From positions 496,001-560,000 of the forward strand of contig JANQRY010000008.1 in assembly GCA_028284345.1 (NCBI GenBank): 64,000 nucleotides of DNA, read 5' to 3'. The stretch comes from Hyphococcus sp. (GTDB lineage: Bacteria > Pseudomonadota > Alphaproteobacteria > Caulobacterales > Parvularculaceae). The notes beneath the pieces were generated by a model. The model was not told where the DNA came from, did not search any database, and worked only from the letters and a program-made list of their open reading frames with translations. Shown here in pieces: positions 39,613 to 49,416 of the stretch (the first letter of the stretch is position 1; each line of letters begins with the position of its first letter). Both the position numbers and the translations under genes were made by a program.

Positions 39613-40579
39613 TGACGTATGTCGCATCAAAATACTTGGAAAAGTCCGGTATTTCTTTATCGGCGAAGTCCACTTGATCTTCCTTAATAGATCGCGCGAC
39701 TTCGGTCGTAACGGCAACTTGACTATCGATATCGAGTGTAACGCCTATTTGAAAATACGGCCAAATACCTTCGATAACATCATCCCCCACCCCTATTACG
39801 CGAGCAAGAATGTCCTGCGCTTCATTTTCATTATTCGCTATGAATTCTTCCGCGCGCCGGAGCGCCTTGATGAATTTAATCACCGTCTCTGAATTTTTAC
39901 TTCCCCAACCTTTTCGCACTGCGAGATTCATGTAACCGGTATAGGCCTCTGGATCACGAAATACGATTGCATTATCCCCTAACGCTTTAGATATGTTGTA
40001 TACAAACGGTTCCCACGTTGACGCGGCATCAATATCTCCGCCGACAACAGATTGCTGTAATGCAAGCGGTTGAACTTTGCGCAACTCCACTTCGGCATTT
40101 TCGATTCCTATCTTTTCAAAATACTCAAATGCGAAGAGCTCGCCCCCTGTTCCTGGGCTATATGCGATTGTCTTTCCTCGAAGGTCGTTAGGCGCACTAA
40201 TTCCCGAACTTTTTTTGCCGACAATAGCCAAGCTATCTGACTCGACTACCGATGCGACGATTTGAAAATCCTCATTCCCAGTAAAGCCAAGGTAGGCCAA
40301 GTTTACTTCCACAACAGTAGCAAAATCCACGGAACCGGAAACAAGTGCATCCATGTTGTATCGCCCCGCAGTTTGGTATGTGATTTTCGGATTAAGGCCC
40401 TCGGCTTCAAAAAACCCTTTCTCGTGCGCGATCAGCGGTAGGGCGCTCCATACATTCTTCGATGTCGATATGGTTACTTCCTCAAGTTCGCTAGAGTCGT
40501 CGCGCGCGCATCCTACGACAAGAAATGCAACAAAAAGGATAAACGACAAAACCAGCGGACGGTTTGTATTAACGGGCAT
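39599..40579 (-). CDS. ABC transporter substrate-binding lipoprotein (NMT1/SsuA type)
   Basis: Lipobox VAFLVVGC; VWSALPLIAHEKGFFEAEGLNPKITYQTAG. Confidence 0.88.
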   Translation of the reverse strand: MPVNTNRPLVLSFILFVAFLVVGCARDDSSELEEVTISTSKNVWSALPLIAHEKGFFEAEGLNPKITYQTAGRYNMDALVSGSVDFATVVEVNLAYLGFTGNEDFQIVASVVESDSLAIVGKKSSGISAPNDLRGKTIAYSPGTGGELFAFEYFEKIGIENAEVELRKVQPLALQQSVVGGDIDAASTWEPFVYNISKALGDNAIVFRDPEAYTGYMNLAVRKGWGSKNSETVIKFIKALRRAEEFIANNENEAQDILARVIGVGDDVIEGIWPYFQIGVTLDIDSQVAVTTEVARSIKEDQVDFADKEIPDFSKYFDATYVNAEQ

Positions 40580-41447
40580 CGGAATTTCTCCAACTCGAGG
40601 GCCTCAGAAAGACGTAATATACAGGAGAAATGACGATCTTCCAAAAATCCTTTATGGATCGAACATCTCTCACAAGGACCAAAAAAAGAAATGTTGTCGA
40701 CCCTATCGCCGCCGCTACGTACAATAAAACCTGGGCGGAAGACACGGCGACTATCAAGAGTACGCTGGTAATCAATCCGACAAACCGCTCTACAAACTTC
40801 AGCGTATTGAAATATAGAAATCCATCAGTTTTCAGATAGTAAAACCTTAAATATGTCTCTTTTACTTTCTCAAACTGATGCGGATATCGGCTCTTGAGAC
40901 GCCGCATTGCGATGGCACAATTGATATCCCAAATTATTAGAAGAATAAAAATTGCCACGAGAATACCAAGGTAAGGCATGGCGATCGCAAGGCCTTCGCT
41001 TGAAACAGCGCTCTTATCCATCTGTGTTGGTATTAACAAAAATATCTTTTGCGCAAGCAACTGTGACCACTCTGTTACGTATGCGAATAATCGCAAACTT
41101 TCGAGCGAGATGGTCACTGAGCCAATTACAAGAACAGCTAAAACCACGCGGATTCCGCGATCAACCCAGCCATGCAATCCGAATAAGCGGCTAATGAAGT
41201 GGTCGTCCTGGATGGCATCGACAAGATCGAAGGCATAAAGATAATAATACATCCGCACAAAATGAAACATCGCGAAACTGAGAAAGATCAAAAGTATCCA
41301 ATCGTCCTGCTTGTCGGACATTAGCGTTTCCGCGAATTTCAACGCCAGAGCGCCGGTCGACAGAATATATAAACTTGAAGAAACAACATCGAAAGATGAT
41401 TGATATCGATGCCCACCCCAAACGTTTATCTCATTTTTCTCGCTCAT
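40569..41447 (-). CDS. multi-TM membrane protein, unknown function
   Basis: 292 aa with several hydrophobic segments; overlaps the SBP gene by 11 bp. Confidence 0.65.
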   Translation of the reverse strand: MSEKNEINVWGGHRYQSSFDVVSSSLYILSTGALALKFAETLMSDKQDDWILLIFLSFAMFHFVRMYYYLYAFDLVDAIQDDHFISRLFGLHGWVDRGIRVVLAVLVIGSVTISLESLRLFAYVTEWSQLLAQKIFLLIPTQMDKSAVSSEGLAIAMPYLGILVAIFILLIIWDINCAIAMRRLKSRYPHQFEKVKETYLRFYYLKTDGFLYFNTLKFVERFVGLITSVLLIVAVSSAQVLLYVAAAIGSTTFLFLVLVRDVRSIKDFWKIVISPVYYVFLRPSSWRNSDAR

Positions 41448-41844
41448 AGCCCCCTCGGATGAGTCACCTAACGCCTTTTTATCACGAAAATCTACAAACA
41501 GCGATTATGTCCAGCTGTTTATTCTCTTAGAATATAAAAGAACTTAGCGCTAGGTTGAAATCGATGCTCCAGCTTTACTTCTCTGATTTGACATTTTTTT
41601 GAGCGCGCTTTGGTACCTAAACTATGCAGGTGCCTGTGGGGTGGCCATATTCAAATGACCTCTATTTAAACCAGTCTAACAGCTGGCGAGTGACTTCCAC
41701 GCCACATGGCGCCACATGCTCAAAAATGTTGATTCAGAGAATGGCGGATTTCTGCGGGTTGCAGCGGGCCGGTAATGTGGCGCGAAAATCGCGATTTTCT
41801 TGAAGTTCTGTAAACTGATTATCTGTAAGTAGTTAATCTTGTTA

Positions 41845-41890
41845 TGGCAGGAGCAGAGGGACTTGAACCCCCGACCTACGGTTTTGGAGG
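41845..41890 (-). repeat. tRNA-Trp(CCA) 3'-half (attachment-site remnant)
   Basis: Reverse strand CTCCAAAACCGTAGGTCGGGGGTTCAAGTCCCTCTGCTCCTGCCA: anticodon loop, T-arm, acceptor strand and CCA, but no 5' half. Confidence 0.8.
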
Positions 41891-41918
41891 GCGTATACAA
41901 AGCCCAGAAATCAGCGGG

Positions 41919-43145
41919 TTACAGAGGCCGCGCCACATTCACGCCACATGGTTTTTGGGATACGCCGAGCAAGCCGATCATTCCGGCTTGATCTTTCTCC
42001 GAAAGTTCTCTTCGTTCGATCAAATGACCGTAATTATTTAATGTCGTCTCGATGCGCGTGTGTCCCATCCGTTTTTGAATTCGTTTTAGGTCAAAACCCT
42101 GGTCGATAATCACGGACGCATAAAAATGGCGAAGTGCATAAGGCGTGAATTTAGGTTTCGCAATCAATGCGCCATCAATTTCTTCTTCCTCAATTAGTCC
42201 TGCCTCTTCACAGGCGCGAAAAAATCCACGCTTTCGCCAGTTGTCGATACTTTGCCAATGTCCTCTATTTGTTGGGAACACAAGATCATGTGGGCTGGAA
42301 AAATTAATGCGTTTTACGGCGTGCTTCACCATGTCCATGACATCAGCGCTCGCCGGAATTGAGCGGCAGCCTGCCGGTGTTTTGGTAGCGGATATCGTGT
42401 TACCGGGACGTTTGACGGCGCGGTCTACAAAATAGCTGGCCTCGCGAAGATTGAATGTCGGGAATGCAAGATACTCTTGCGGCCGCATCCCTGAGTCTGC
42501 CGCCATGTAGAGCATCGGCCGGTAGCGTTGCCAACTACTCGCAATCTGATTGTTTTTGGAGTTTGCCAGTTTGTCGGCGGCGGAAAGAAGCGCCCAGACT
42601 TCCTTTTCAGTAGGAATTTCCATTTCCTGCTTTTCGTGCGCATTGGAGCGAATGCTCACGCCGGAAGCGATGTTGCTTGCGATGATCCCGCGAAGCGCCA
42701 ATTCATTCATTATTGTTGAAAACGAAGAAAGCACCTTCCGAGCCTGATCCCGGCTTGCGCAATTCTCCAAAAGCCAGGACTTAAAATTCACGATGTCTGG
42801 CGTCGTCAGATGCTGTAATGGTTTGCTCCAGCCATAGCGCTGAATGATTTCACCGCGATATGCGTATTGTTTGAGCGTGTACGGCGTAACCGGTTCATCT
42901 CTTTTTGAGGTTCCCTGTTTTTCACAGATGCGAAGCCAGAGCTCTATCGCCTCGTCGATTTCAGTGATCTTGGGTAACGGGCCGCACAAGCCTTCTTCAA
43001 TATCTTTTTCAGCTTTGAACCTTTGCGCCTGTTTGGCTTTGGCAAAGGTCTTGTAGGCAAATCCGCTTTTCTTGGATTTGTCGATATATCTTACCTGATA
43101 TCCGATGCCGCCATCGGAATTTACTCGTCTCCTGATATCTGCCAT
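41919..43145 (-). CDS. tyrosine-type phage integrase
   Basis: DSGMRPQEYLAF, TPYALRHFYASVIIDQGFDLKRIQKRMGHTRIETTLNNYGHL; abuts tRNA-Trp 3' fragment. Confidence 0.9.
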   Translation of the reverse strand: MADIRRRVNSDGGIGYQVRYIDKSKKSGFAYKTFAKAKQAQRFKAEKDIEEGLCGPLPKITEIDEAIELWLRICEKQGTSKRDEPVTPYTLKQYAYRGEIIQRYGWSKPLQHLTTPDIVNFKSWLLENCASRDQARKVLSSFSTIMNELALRGIIASNIASGVSIRSNAHEKQEMEIPTEKEVWALLSAADKLANSKNNQIASSWQRYRPMLYMAADSGMRPQEYLAFPTFNLREASYFVDRAVKRPGNTISATKTPAGCRSIPASADVMDMVKHAVKRINFSSPHDLVFPTNRGHWQSIDNWRKRGFFRACEEAGLIEEEEIDGALIAKPKFTPYALRHFYASVIIDQGFDLKRIQKRMGHTRIETTLNNYGHLIERRELSEKDQAGMIGLLGVSQKPCGVNVARPL

Positions 43146-43182
43146 TTATTCAGTATAGCGATTATATAAACAAAATTGAATC

Positions 43183-43422
43183 TTAATTTCGCAGGTTGTT
43201 TTCGGCTTCGATCTGGCGTTCGATATACAGGCTGATCAACGTGCGTTTTTCGATTTTCAACCGCCCGTCGATAGGGTCGACAAAAAATGGAAGCTTGCGC
43301 TTGCCGTCCGCATCGGGTTCGGCCGCACGCTTAATCTGCTTGTCGTTTAGCTCAACGCCGATGCCCAACAGGACATTCTGCGCCTCTCTGAGATCAATGT
43401 AATACGGCTTATTCGAAATCAT
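43183..43422 (-). CDS. small hypothetical protein (excisionase/regulator position)
   Basis: MISNKPYYIDLREAQNVLLGIGVELNDKQIKRAAEPDADGKRKLPFFVDPIDGRLKIEKRTLISLY, immediately upstream of the integrase. Confidence 0.5.
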   Translation of the reverse strand: MISNKPYYIDLREAQNVLLGIGVELNDKQIKRAAEPDADGKRKLPFFVDPIDGRLKIEKRTLISLYIERQIEAENNLRN

Positions 43423-43672
43423 GATCGCTCCAAGGCCTATCAAAATGATCTGCGGCGCAGGGATACGGTCCGTCACAGCTTATCTCGTTAATATCCTCTC
43501 CTCTGGAATCAACGCAGCGCACTTCGTCTCCAAAGCCGTTTGTGAATGAGATATAGATCGTCGTATTGCGCGCACAACGAACCGCAAAGCGTTCTTCTAT
43601 GCTTTGAAGTTGCTCGTAGAGGCATTGTCTAAGTTGCGGGATCGACATCTCCCCTTTGATAGTAATCTTCAT
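43409..43672 (-). CDS. small hypothetical protein (87 aa)
   Basis: ORF preceded by the TATACTGAAT promoter-like motif. Confidence 0.45.
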   Translation of the reverse strand: MKITIKGEMSIPQLRQCLYEQLQSIEERFAVRCARNTTIYISFTNGFGDEVRCVDSRGEDINEISCDGPYPCAADHFDRPWSDHDFE

Positions 43673-43836
43673 TTGAATTCCGATCTCGGCTTAGAAAGCC
43701 AAAGGACTATATATTCAGTATACAACTTATAATGGCATTATGAAAATTTAATTGTGCTGCTCTGCAGCAACGCAACACATCAAACTCCTGGGACTGCGCG
43801 AGGAATATAGCTGTGATTTCAGATTAAATTCTACAC

Positions 43837-44052
43837 ATGAGCAAAGTGCAGGATGAGGAGATTGAAGCAGCGTTACGCAGCCTGTCGCGTATTGTCACGC
43901 GATATGGCGATATCTACTGGCCGCTATTTGAACGCTTGGAATCTGAACTCCAAACAAGGCAGCAGCGTATAGCGCGCTTACATCGATATGAGGAAATTCA
44001 CATCACGAAACCCGCCTTAGAAACAGGATATATGGTCACGTCTCTGGATTAA
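43837..44052 (+). CDS. small hypothetical protein (71 aa)
   Basis: ORF MSKVQDEEIEAALRSLSRIVTRYGDIYWPLFERLESELQTRQQR. Confidence 0.45.
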   Translation: MSKVQDEEIEAALRSLSRIVTRYGDIYWPLFERLESELQTRQQRIARLHRYEEIHITKPALETGYMVTSLD

Positions 44053-44182
44053 AAGTTATTGAGGATAAGGTCGTCAGGCAGATTGTTGTTTTGCATACCT
44101 AAAACTATAGGTGCGCAAGTACTGCAATCGAAAACTGCAATTTGGTTGTGGTTTTTTTAGTAGACGATAAGATTGATGTAAA

Positions 44183-44851
44183 TTGAAACAAATTCCTTGT
44201 GAAGGTGATCTGGATATGCGGCCAATAAGAGCGATAATGATAAGCGTACTGGCATTGGCTGCGTGTATTTCAAATTCGGCCGCAATGCAGGGCGAAACTT
44301 GTTTCTTTGCAGAGTGCTTCGGAAAAATTACTATTGTCGAAAATGATCGTAAAAAGGAGTTTTATTGGGGGGAAATAAATGAGACCAAGGAGCCTCATGG
44401 TTTTGGCAGGCTTTTTATAAATGAATTAAAGGGAGGAGTGTTTGAACGGGGAGATGGCTCAACGTTTTCAGGAAGAGCATGGATCCCTTCCTACTACGAT
44501 GGAGACTGGGCGAGAGGGCAACGTCATAACCACGGAGTAATGTACTTTAGACGAGATAAACGTTGGCATAGAACGTACACATACTATGAGAATGGGAACT
44601 TGCTGATACGAGCAACTTGGGAGCCATTTTATTCAAGTTCGGGTGCATGGCTTGTGCACCTTATCAATAAACAAGGCCCCTCGTGGAGCGCTTCGTGCGA
44701 AGGCACAGCATATGCTCCTACAAACTGTCAAGACGAGAGACTCTCTATTGAGGACTTGCGCGAAACAATATTCACAGCAAGAGAGAATGCGCAAAAAGCT
44801 GCCGAAGCAGCCAATCGGGCCGGTTTCAATTTAGAGGGCGGCCCCAAGTAA
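44183..44851 (+). CDS. secreted MORN-repeat-like protein
   Basis: Signal-like MRPIRAIMISVLALAACISNSAA; FYWGEINETKEPHGFGRLF and YDGDWARGQRHNHGVMYF; start may be an internal ATG near 44216. Confidence 0.65.
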   Translation: MKQIPCEGDLDMRPIRAIMISVLALAACISNSAAMQGETCFFAECFGKITIVENDRKKEFYWGEINETKEPHGFGRLFINELKGGVFERGDGSTFSGRAWIPSYYDGDWARGQRHNHGVMYFRRDKRWHRTYTYYENGNLLIRATWEPFYSSSGAWLVHLINKQGPSWSASCEGTAYAPTNCQDERLSIEDLRETIFTARENAQKAAEAANRAGFNLEGGPK

Positions 44852-45005
44852 CCTCAGTAGATTCTGTCAAGCCGCCTATATCCTGCAGGAATTGAGTCTG
44901 CGCAGAATGCACCGACATGTCACTACCAATTCAGGCCGCTACTCTTGTGAATCTATCGTCAACGCCATATCGTCGTAACAACTAGCACTTTTCTGGATAT
45001 ACAAT

Positions 45006-45578
45006 ATGCCCCATCAATCGGTGTCGCGCCCCATCCCGGTAATAGCAGTGGCCATTTTTTCAGCGGGAGGACTTCACTTTTTTTCAACAGCAGAAGCCAA
45101 GACAAAGTGCCATTTTTGTCCGCCAGCAAGTGAAATCGAAAATCAATTACAAATCAACTGCGTATCCCATCGATTTGAGCAGTTAGGCGGGCCAAGGAAC
45201 GCGCCTGTACGCTCCCAGCTCGAAGGCATTTCGGCATCAGTTAATGAAGACTATTATTTAACTTATGAATGGGTGCAGCAAGTCGAGCGAACTGGACAAG
45301 ATATTCGCGAACAAGTACGCGTGAAGGTAGGTTTACAGGAAGTTACTGTACAGAATAATAATCAGGGCGGGTTAACAGAAAAGCAGAGCGATGGTGTACA
45401 AGTATTAGGATTGATATGCCGAAATCAATCGGCTTGCGCAAAAGTCGAAAGTGCCGTGAGAACAGTTAATAACCAGAGAGATGAATCCGCAAATCGTAAT
45501 GCTCAGTCGGCATCTAAGGGGTTAAATCTAATATGTCGAAATCCCGAAGTTGTGATGCGAACACTAAGCACTTTTTAA
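45006..45578 (+). CDS. secreted Cys-containing hypothetical protein
   Basis: Signal-like segment PVIAVAIFSAGGLHFFSTAEA; internal similarity LGLICRNQ / LNLICRNP. Confidence 0.5.
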   Translation: MPHQSVSRPIPVIAVAIFSAGGLHFFSTAEAKTKCHFCPPASEIENQLQINCVSHRFEQLGGPRNAPVRSQLEGISASVNEDYYLTYEWVQQVERTGQDIREQVRVKVGLQEVTVQNNNQGGLTEKQSDGVQVLGLICRNQSACAKVESAVRTVNNQRDESANRNAQSASKGLNLICRNPEVVMRTLSTF

Positions 45579-45665
45579 TTCGTGGAAGCTCTAGCTAGAT
45601 AACCCCATTCCACCTACGCAGGAAAGTAAATTCGGAGTGCGTGCAATCTCGAAGACTTCGCATTT

Positions 45666-46463
45666 TCACGTTGAACTGAGAATGTAACCAATGCCATCGC
45701 TCAAAGCCTGTTCCGCATTTGCATTGGGACGGTTAGCGGAATACCTATATCCTGCCTCAATTGCACTCATCCTTTGAGCGCTTGTACCATGTTTGGATTC
45801 TTTATTGAATTCACTCGGTGCGAGAGTGCTCCATGCTTCTCCGATCGTCTGCAGGCTGCTGTTGGATACTTGGTAGCGCGTCAGATATTGGTGCAAACCG
45901 TAACCGGTTCCGAAGTCAGCATGCAATTCAGTTGCATAACATGGCTTATCCTTAAATGCAGTCGAAAAGTCTTCTTTTGCGTGGAATTGCTTGATGTGAG
46001 AGAATTCATGCCCGCATATTGCTAATACTACCATATCACCATAGCGCTCCTTTTGCAGCTGCTTTGTCAACATGTTCATTCCAAAATAGATGGTACCCCG
46101 ACGACCTGGAATCGTTGAGCTGTCTGCAGCATACGCATTTGCGCCGCTGCTATCGTTAATGTACTTAAAATCGGGAAAAACACGATAAAGGCGAGCAAGT
46201 CTTGTTAGCACCCGCTTCAATGCATCGTCGAACCCTTCGATTCCCGATTCGTCAAAAATATCACTATCAGTTAGTTGATCCAGTGTTTCCTGTGGCGTGA
46301 ATGCTCTGCTCGTACCCATGGCTTCGGCTTCATTCTCCTGCAGCGCACATGCGGCTGCGAAGATCGAGTCACAAGTGTTCGTGTGAGCAGCAGTTCCCGA
46401 AACACAGCAAATCGAATTAGCGGCCAAGCCCACCGAAAATGATCGTCTAGAGATTTTCGCCAT
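45666..46463 (-). CDS. M48-like metallopeptidase with Tat-like signal
   Basis: SRRSFSVGLAANS N-terminus; AICGHEFSHIKQFHAKED ... ATELHADFGTGYGL (HExxH...ExxxD). Confidence 0.7.
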   Translation of the reverse strand: MAKISRRSFSVGLAANSICCVSGTAAHTNTCDSIFAAACALQENEAEAMGTSRAFTPQETLDQLTDSDIFDESGIEGFDDALKRVLTRLARLYRVFPDFKYINDSSGANAYAADSSTIPGRRGTIYFGMNMLTKQLQKERYGDMVVLAICGHEFSHIKQFHAKEDFSTAFKDKPCYATELHADFGTGYGLHQYLTRYQVSNSSLQTIGEAWSTLAPSEFNKESKHGTSAQRMSAIEAGYRYSANRPNANAEQALSDGIGYILSST

Positions 46464-46487
46464 TCATTCTTCCTCCCGTCAGGCAAA

Positions 46488-47054
46488 CTACTTGATCAAG
46501 TATCTCAGCCAATCTTCGTACACTTTTGCTGGTCGTTCCGCATCTTCAGTGACACCTGGTAATCGCACTGGCCTAGGGGGTTCGCCATCAATTGTGCCGA
46601 CGATCCATACCTTTCCTTGCCCTTTCGAATTCGGTACTTGGAACGCTAAATCCGCACAGTAAATTACGTTTCGTCTGACGCGCGCAGAATCAATGTAATT
46701 GGTGGGAACCATTGGGTGCCAGTTTCCATCGACGTCAGTAAAAACCACCCGCACATTCATCTCTCGTTCAGCTCTAAAGCAAACAAGAATGAAACCACCA
46801 GGGGTGAGTTCAACTCTACCAGAATTGTCAATAGGGGGCGCATCAACAGCTCGAAGCGATACAATCCCATCTTGCGGTATTACTCGGAAACCGCTGGAAT
46901 CGGGAACTAAAGGAAGATCCCTTCGTAGTTCATCAAGTTTTGAGCGGTCTGGCGCAAAAAGAATTGTTGCTTCGGAAAAATCTGCATGTGCCACGCCAAT
47001 ATTTAGGAAGGCCAGTAGTGTCACCAGTGGGAAGGTACAACGCGAAACGATCAT
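46488..47054 (-). CDS. secreted protein of unknown function
   Basis: Signal peptide MIVSRCTFPLVTLLAFLNIGVAHA; 25-bp and 40-bp gaps to neighbouring co-directional genes. Confidence 0.65.
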   Translation of the reverse strand: MIVSRCTFPLVTLLAFLNIGVAHADFSEATILFAPDRSKLDELRRDLPLVPDSSGFRVIPQDGIVSLRAVDAPPIDNSGRVELTPGGFILVCFRAEREMNVRVVFTDVDGNWHPMVPTNYIDSARVRRNVIYCADLAFQVPNSKGQGKVWIVGTIDGEPPRPVRLPGVTEDAERPAKVYEDWLRYLIK

Positions 47055-47093
47055 AAAATGGCTCCATCGCAAGTAAACGAACTTGCGCTTTCA

Positions 47094-49319
47094 TCAATTT
47101 TCAAAATATGAACTGTGGGATCCCGTATAGTGAAACAATAACGGCCAAAGGTTTCCCTGCGTATCAGAGAAAATATTTCGTCTTACCTCGAGAACAGCTC
47201 GGGATGGAGACATACGACGCCCTGCTGTAAACTGCTCCATCAGCAATACGCCAAAGTAGTCAGCGGTTTCATCGTGAATTTCGGCCTCTGTTGTAATAAC
47301 TCCGAATGCGCCGGCGTTGATGAATTTCCCCGCAAAAGACTGTCCAGATGTACCCGAGCCGGGAATGCCTGTTTCGCAGGCCAACAGAACAACAAGCGGG
47401 TGCGATTGGAAAATTAGCCCTCCATCCACCTCCAACGCTAGAGCACGTAATCTAGCCGGAACGAACGCATCATCTTGTGAGCGTTCATTCCCACCGGGCT
47501 TAGCGGCACGAAATATTAATCGTGGGTTCACGCCAACTGGGTTATAGAACCCTCTGGAATCATCAAATCGGGTCTTACCGTGTGTGTAGGTCCACACGAA
47601 ATTTACATTGCGACGACTTTCCCATAACGCGCTTTCAAACTCTGACGAATTTAGGGCTGCTTTTTGGCCGGAGCTTTGACCAATCCGACCCTCCTTGACC
47701 AGCACATCGACAATTTTGCTACGGTGCCGACATGCGAGATAGCTAACCCGATCGATGATACTTCCAGAGTCCCACAATTCGTCACAAGTTGCCTCAGCTC
47801 TAGCCAGCGAATTATAATCCGGCCCTGAATAAGATCCAAATACTACATTCCATGTTTCGGCTTCATAAAACGGGACCTTGCGCGGAAGCGAGTACGATTG
47901 ACCAATGTCTTTTCCCTCAATAATGTCAAACACCAATCCAAGAAACTTCGACTGAGATCGTTCATAGTTTTCTTCGTGCGGATGCAATAACTGCACAGGA
48001 ATGTGGATCTGCGAGTGAGTTCGAATCTTAATGACAGGTCCTCGCATCTCCCCCGACAACCGCCGCCCACTAATATCCGCCAAAGCATCCATAAGTTGGC
48101 GAATTTTACTTTCAGAGCCGAGTGACCCGAACAAGTCGGAATACAATTGTCGCCCTTCAAGGTACATTCGCCGACTAGCCGTAGCAGCATTTCGATTGTC
48201 AGCAGTCCATATAAACGGAATACCGACCCAATCTTCACACCTTGAACCACCTAGAACAGACTCTGTAGCAGCACGCGAAACTGAAGCACCGACTCCTTCG
48301 CGACGAACGAGACAACTAAGCGATGCATACGTTTCCCCAAGTGTCGAATTTAGATCATCGAACCCAGAAATCGAAGTAACGAATGTGACCTCGTTGTCAA
48401 AGTATTGAAAAGCATCAATACCGAATTCCTCCAATTGTTCGATAAGTAGACGAGCCAGCCCTTGATCTTTAGGGCGCATCAATTCTGCTTTTACAACTAT
48501 ATTAGTTGAGCCACCGCCAATTTCCGAAACAACTATTTTGAGATCCGGTCGACTATCCGAGTACTGTTGAAAGGGGACATTTTGTCGAATTTGGATAGTC
48601 GCGACACTACCTTTAGTTTGGGTGAATTGACTGATTTTTTGACGGCCATAAGTGAGGAAATTGTCTATTTTCTTGATGACTTGTGCAGCCGGCCTTTGCC
48701 GGAAGTCTATTTCCTGCGGACTTTTATTTTCGTTGGCAACGAAACCTTCGTCCAACAAACTTATGGGAATATGCAACTGATCGTGCCTGACACCGGCTTC
48801 AAGCAAAATAAGAGTTACACCCGGACTCTCACCTAGCGGCAACCAATTGTGATCTTGTTCGCGGTCGTCGATGGGGCTGAACGCAAATTCTATTTCGTTT
48901 GTTCTCAGAGTTTCGCGATCAAATAGAATTTTCTGGGGTGGCTGAACGTTGTCAGAAAAACCGCATATGCTGCAACGAAAAACTACGTCAAGAGCTTTTC
49001 CTTCGTTTAATGCTGCCCTAGCGCTTTCGCTGACTAGCGGTCCCGAACTCTCGCCTTTCAATTGCGCTTCCAAAGAATACCTAACGGTCGTTTGCCGGTT
49101 CTTAATCAGAGTTATCGTATCTTGGTTTTCGGACATGTTATCAGGAAACAAAATCTCATGAGTAAGCGTCCGGTCGGGCGGTATAATGTGTGGCCCATTC
49201 AGATTACGCCCACCGACACCACCCATACTCGTTACAGTGATAGCGTAGCCGACTGCGACTACAATCACCGTCAGGACAACCAATGCAAAGAAATTCAATG
49301 CACCCTTCAACGTCACCAT
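47094..49319 (-). CDS. CHAT-domain (caspase-like) protease with N-terminal membrane anchor
   Basis: N-term ALNFFALVVLTVIVVAVGYAI; C-term FVWTYTHGKT (His) ... LVVLLACETGIPGSG (Cys) ... SFAGKFINAGAFGVITTEAEI. Confidence 0.82.
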   Translation of the reverse strand: MVTLKGALNFFALVVLTVIVVAVGYAITVTSMGGVGGRNLNGPHIIPPDRTLTHEILFPDNMSENQDTITLIKNRQTTVRYSLEAQLKGESSGPLVSESARAALNEGKALDVVFRCSICGFSDNVQPPQKILFDRETLRTNEIEFAFSPIDDREQDHNWLPLGESPGVTLILLEAGVRHDQLHIPISLLDEGFVANENKSPQEIDFRQRPAAQVIKKIDNFLTYGRQKISQFTQTKGSVATIQIRQNVPFQQYSDSRPDLKIVVSEIGGGSTNIVVKAELMRPKDQGLARLLIEQLEEFGIDAFQYFDNEVTFVTSISGFDDLNSTLGETYASLSCLVRREGVGASVSRAATESVLGGSRCEDWVGIPFIWTADNRNAATASRRMYLEGRQLYSDLFGSLGSESKIRQLMDALADISGRRLSGEMRGPVIKIRTHSQIHIPVQLLHPHEENYERSQSKFLGLVFDIIEGKDIGQSYSLPRKVPFYEAETWNVVFGSYSGPDYNSLARAEATCDELWDSGSIIDRVSYLACRHRSKIVDVLVKEGRIGQSSGQKAALNSSEFESALWESRRNVNFVWTYTHGKTRFDDSRGFYNPVGVNPRLIFRAAKPGGNERSQDDAFVPARLRALALEVDGGLIFQSHPLVVLLACETGIPGSGTSGQSFAGKFINAGAFGVITTEAEIHDETADYFGVLLMEQFTAGRRMSPSRAVLEVRRNIFSDTQGNLWPLLFHYTGSHSSYFEN

Positions 49320-49416
49320 CTCCCATGGAAGGTGGAACAGGCCTGGCTCATAGAGGCGGACATTAGGCCGACGAGGCAGCGGGCGTGCTCGGTCGGCCTA
49401 AGTTCCAGCAAATCAC

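Noticed and set aside
41676-41900. 74-aa ORF over the tRNA-Trp fragment
   Set aside because: Translation of tRNA sequence (GRGFKSLCSCH is a typical tRNA read-through peptide).
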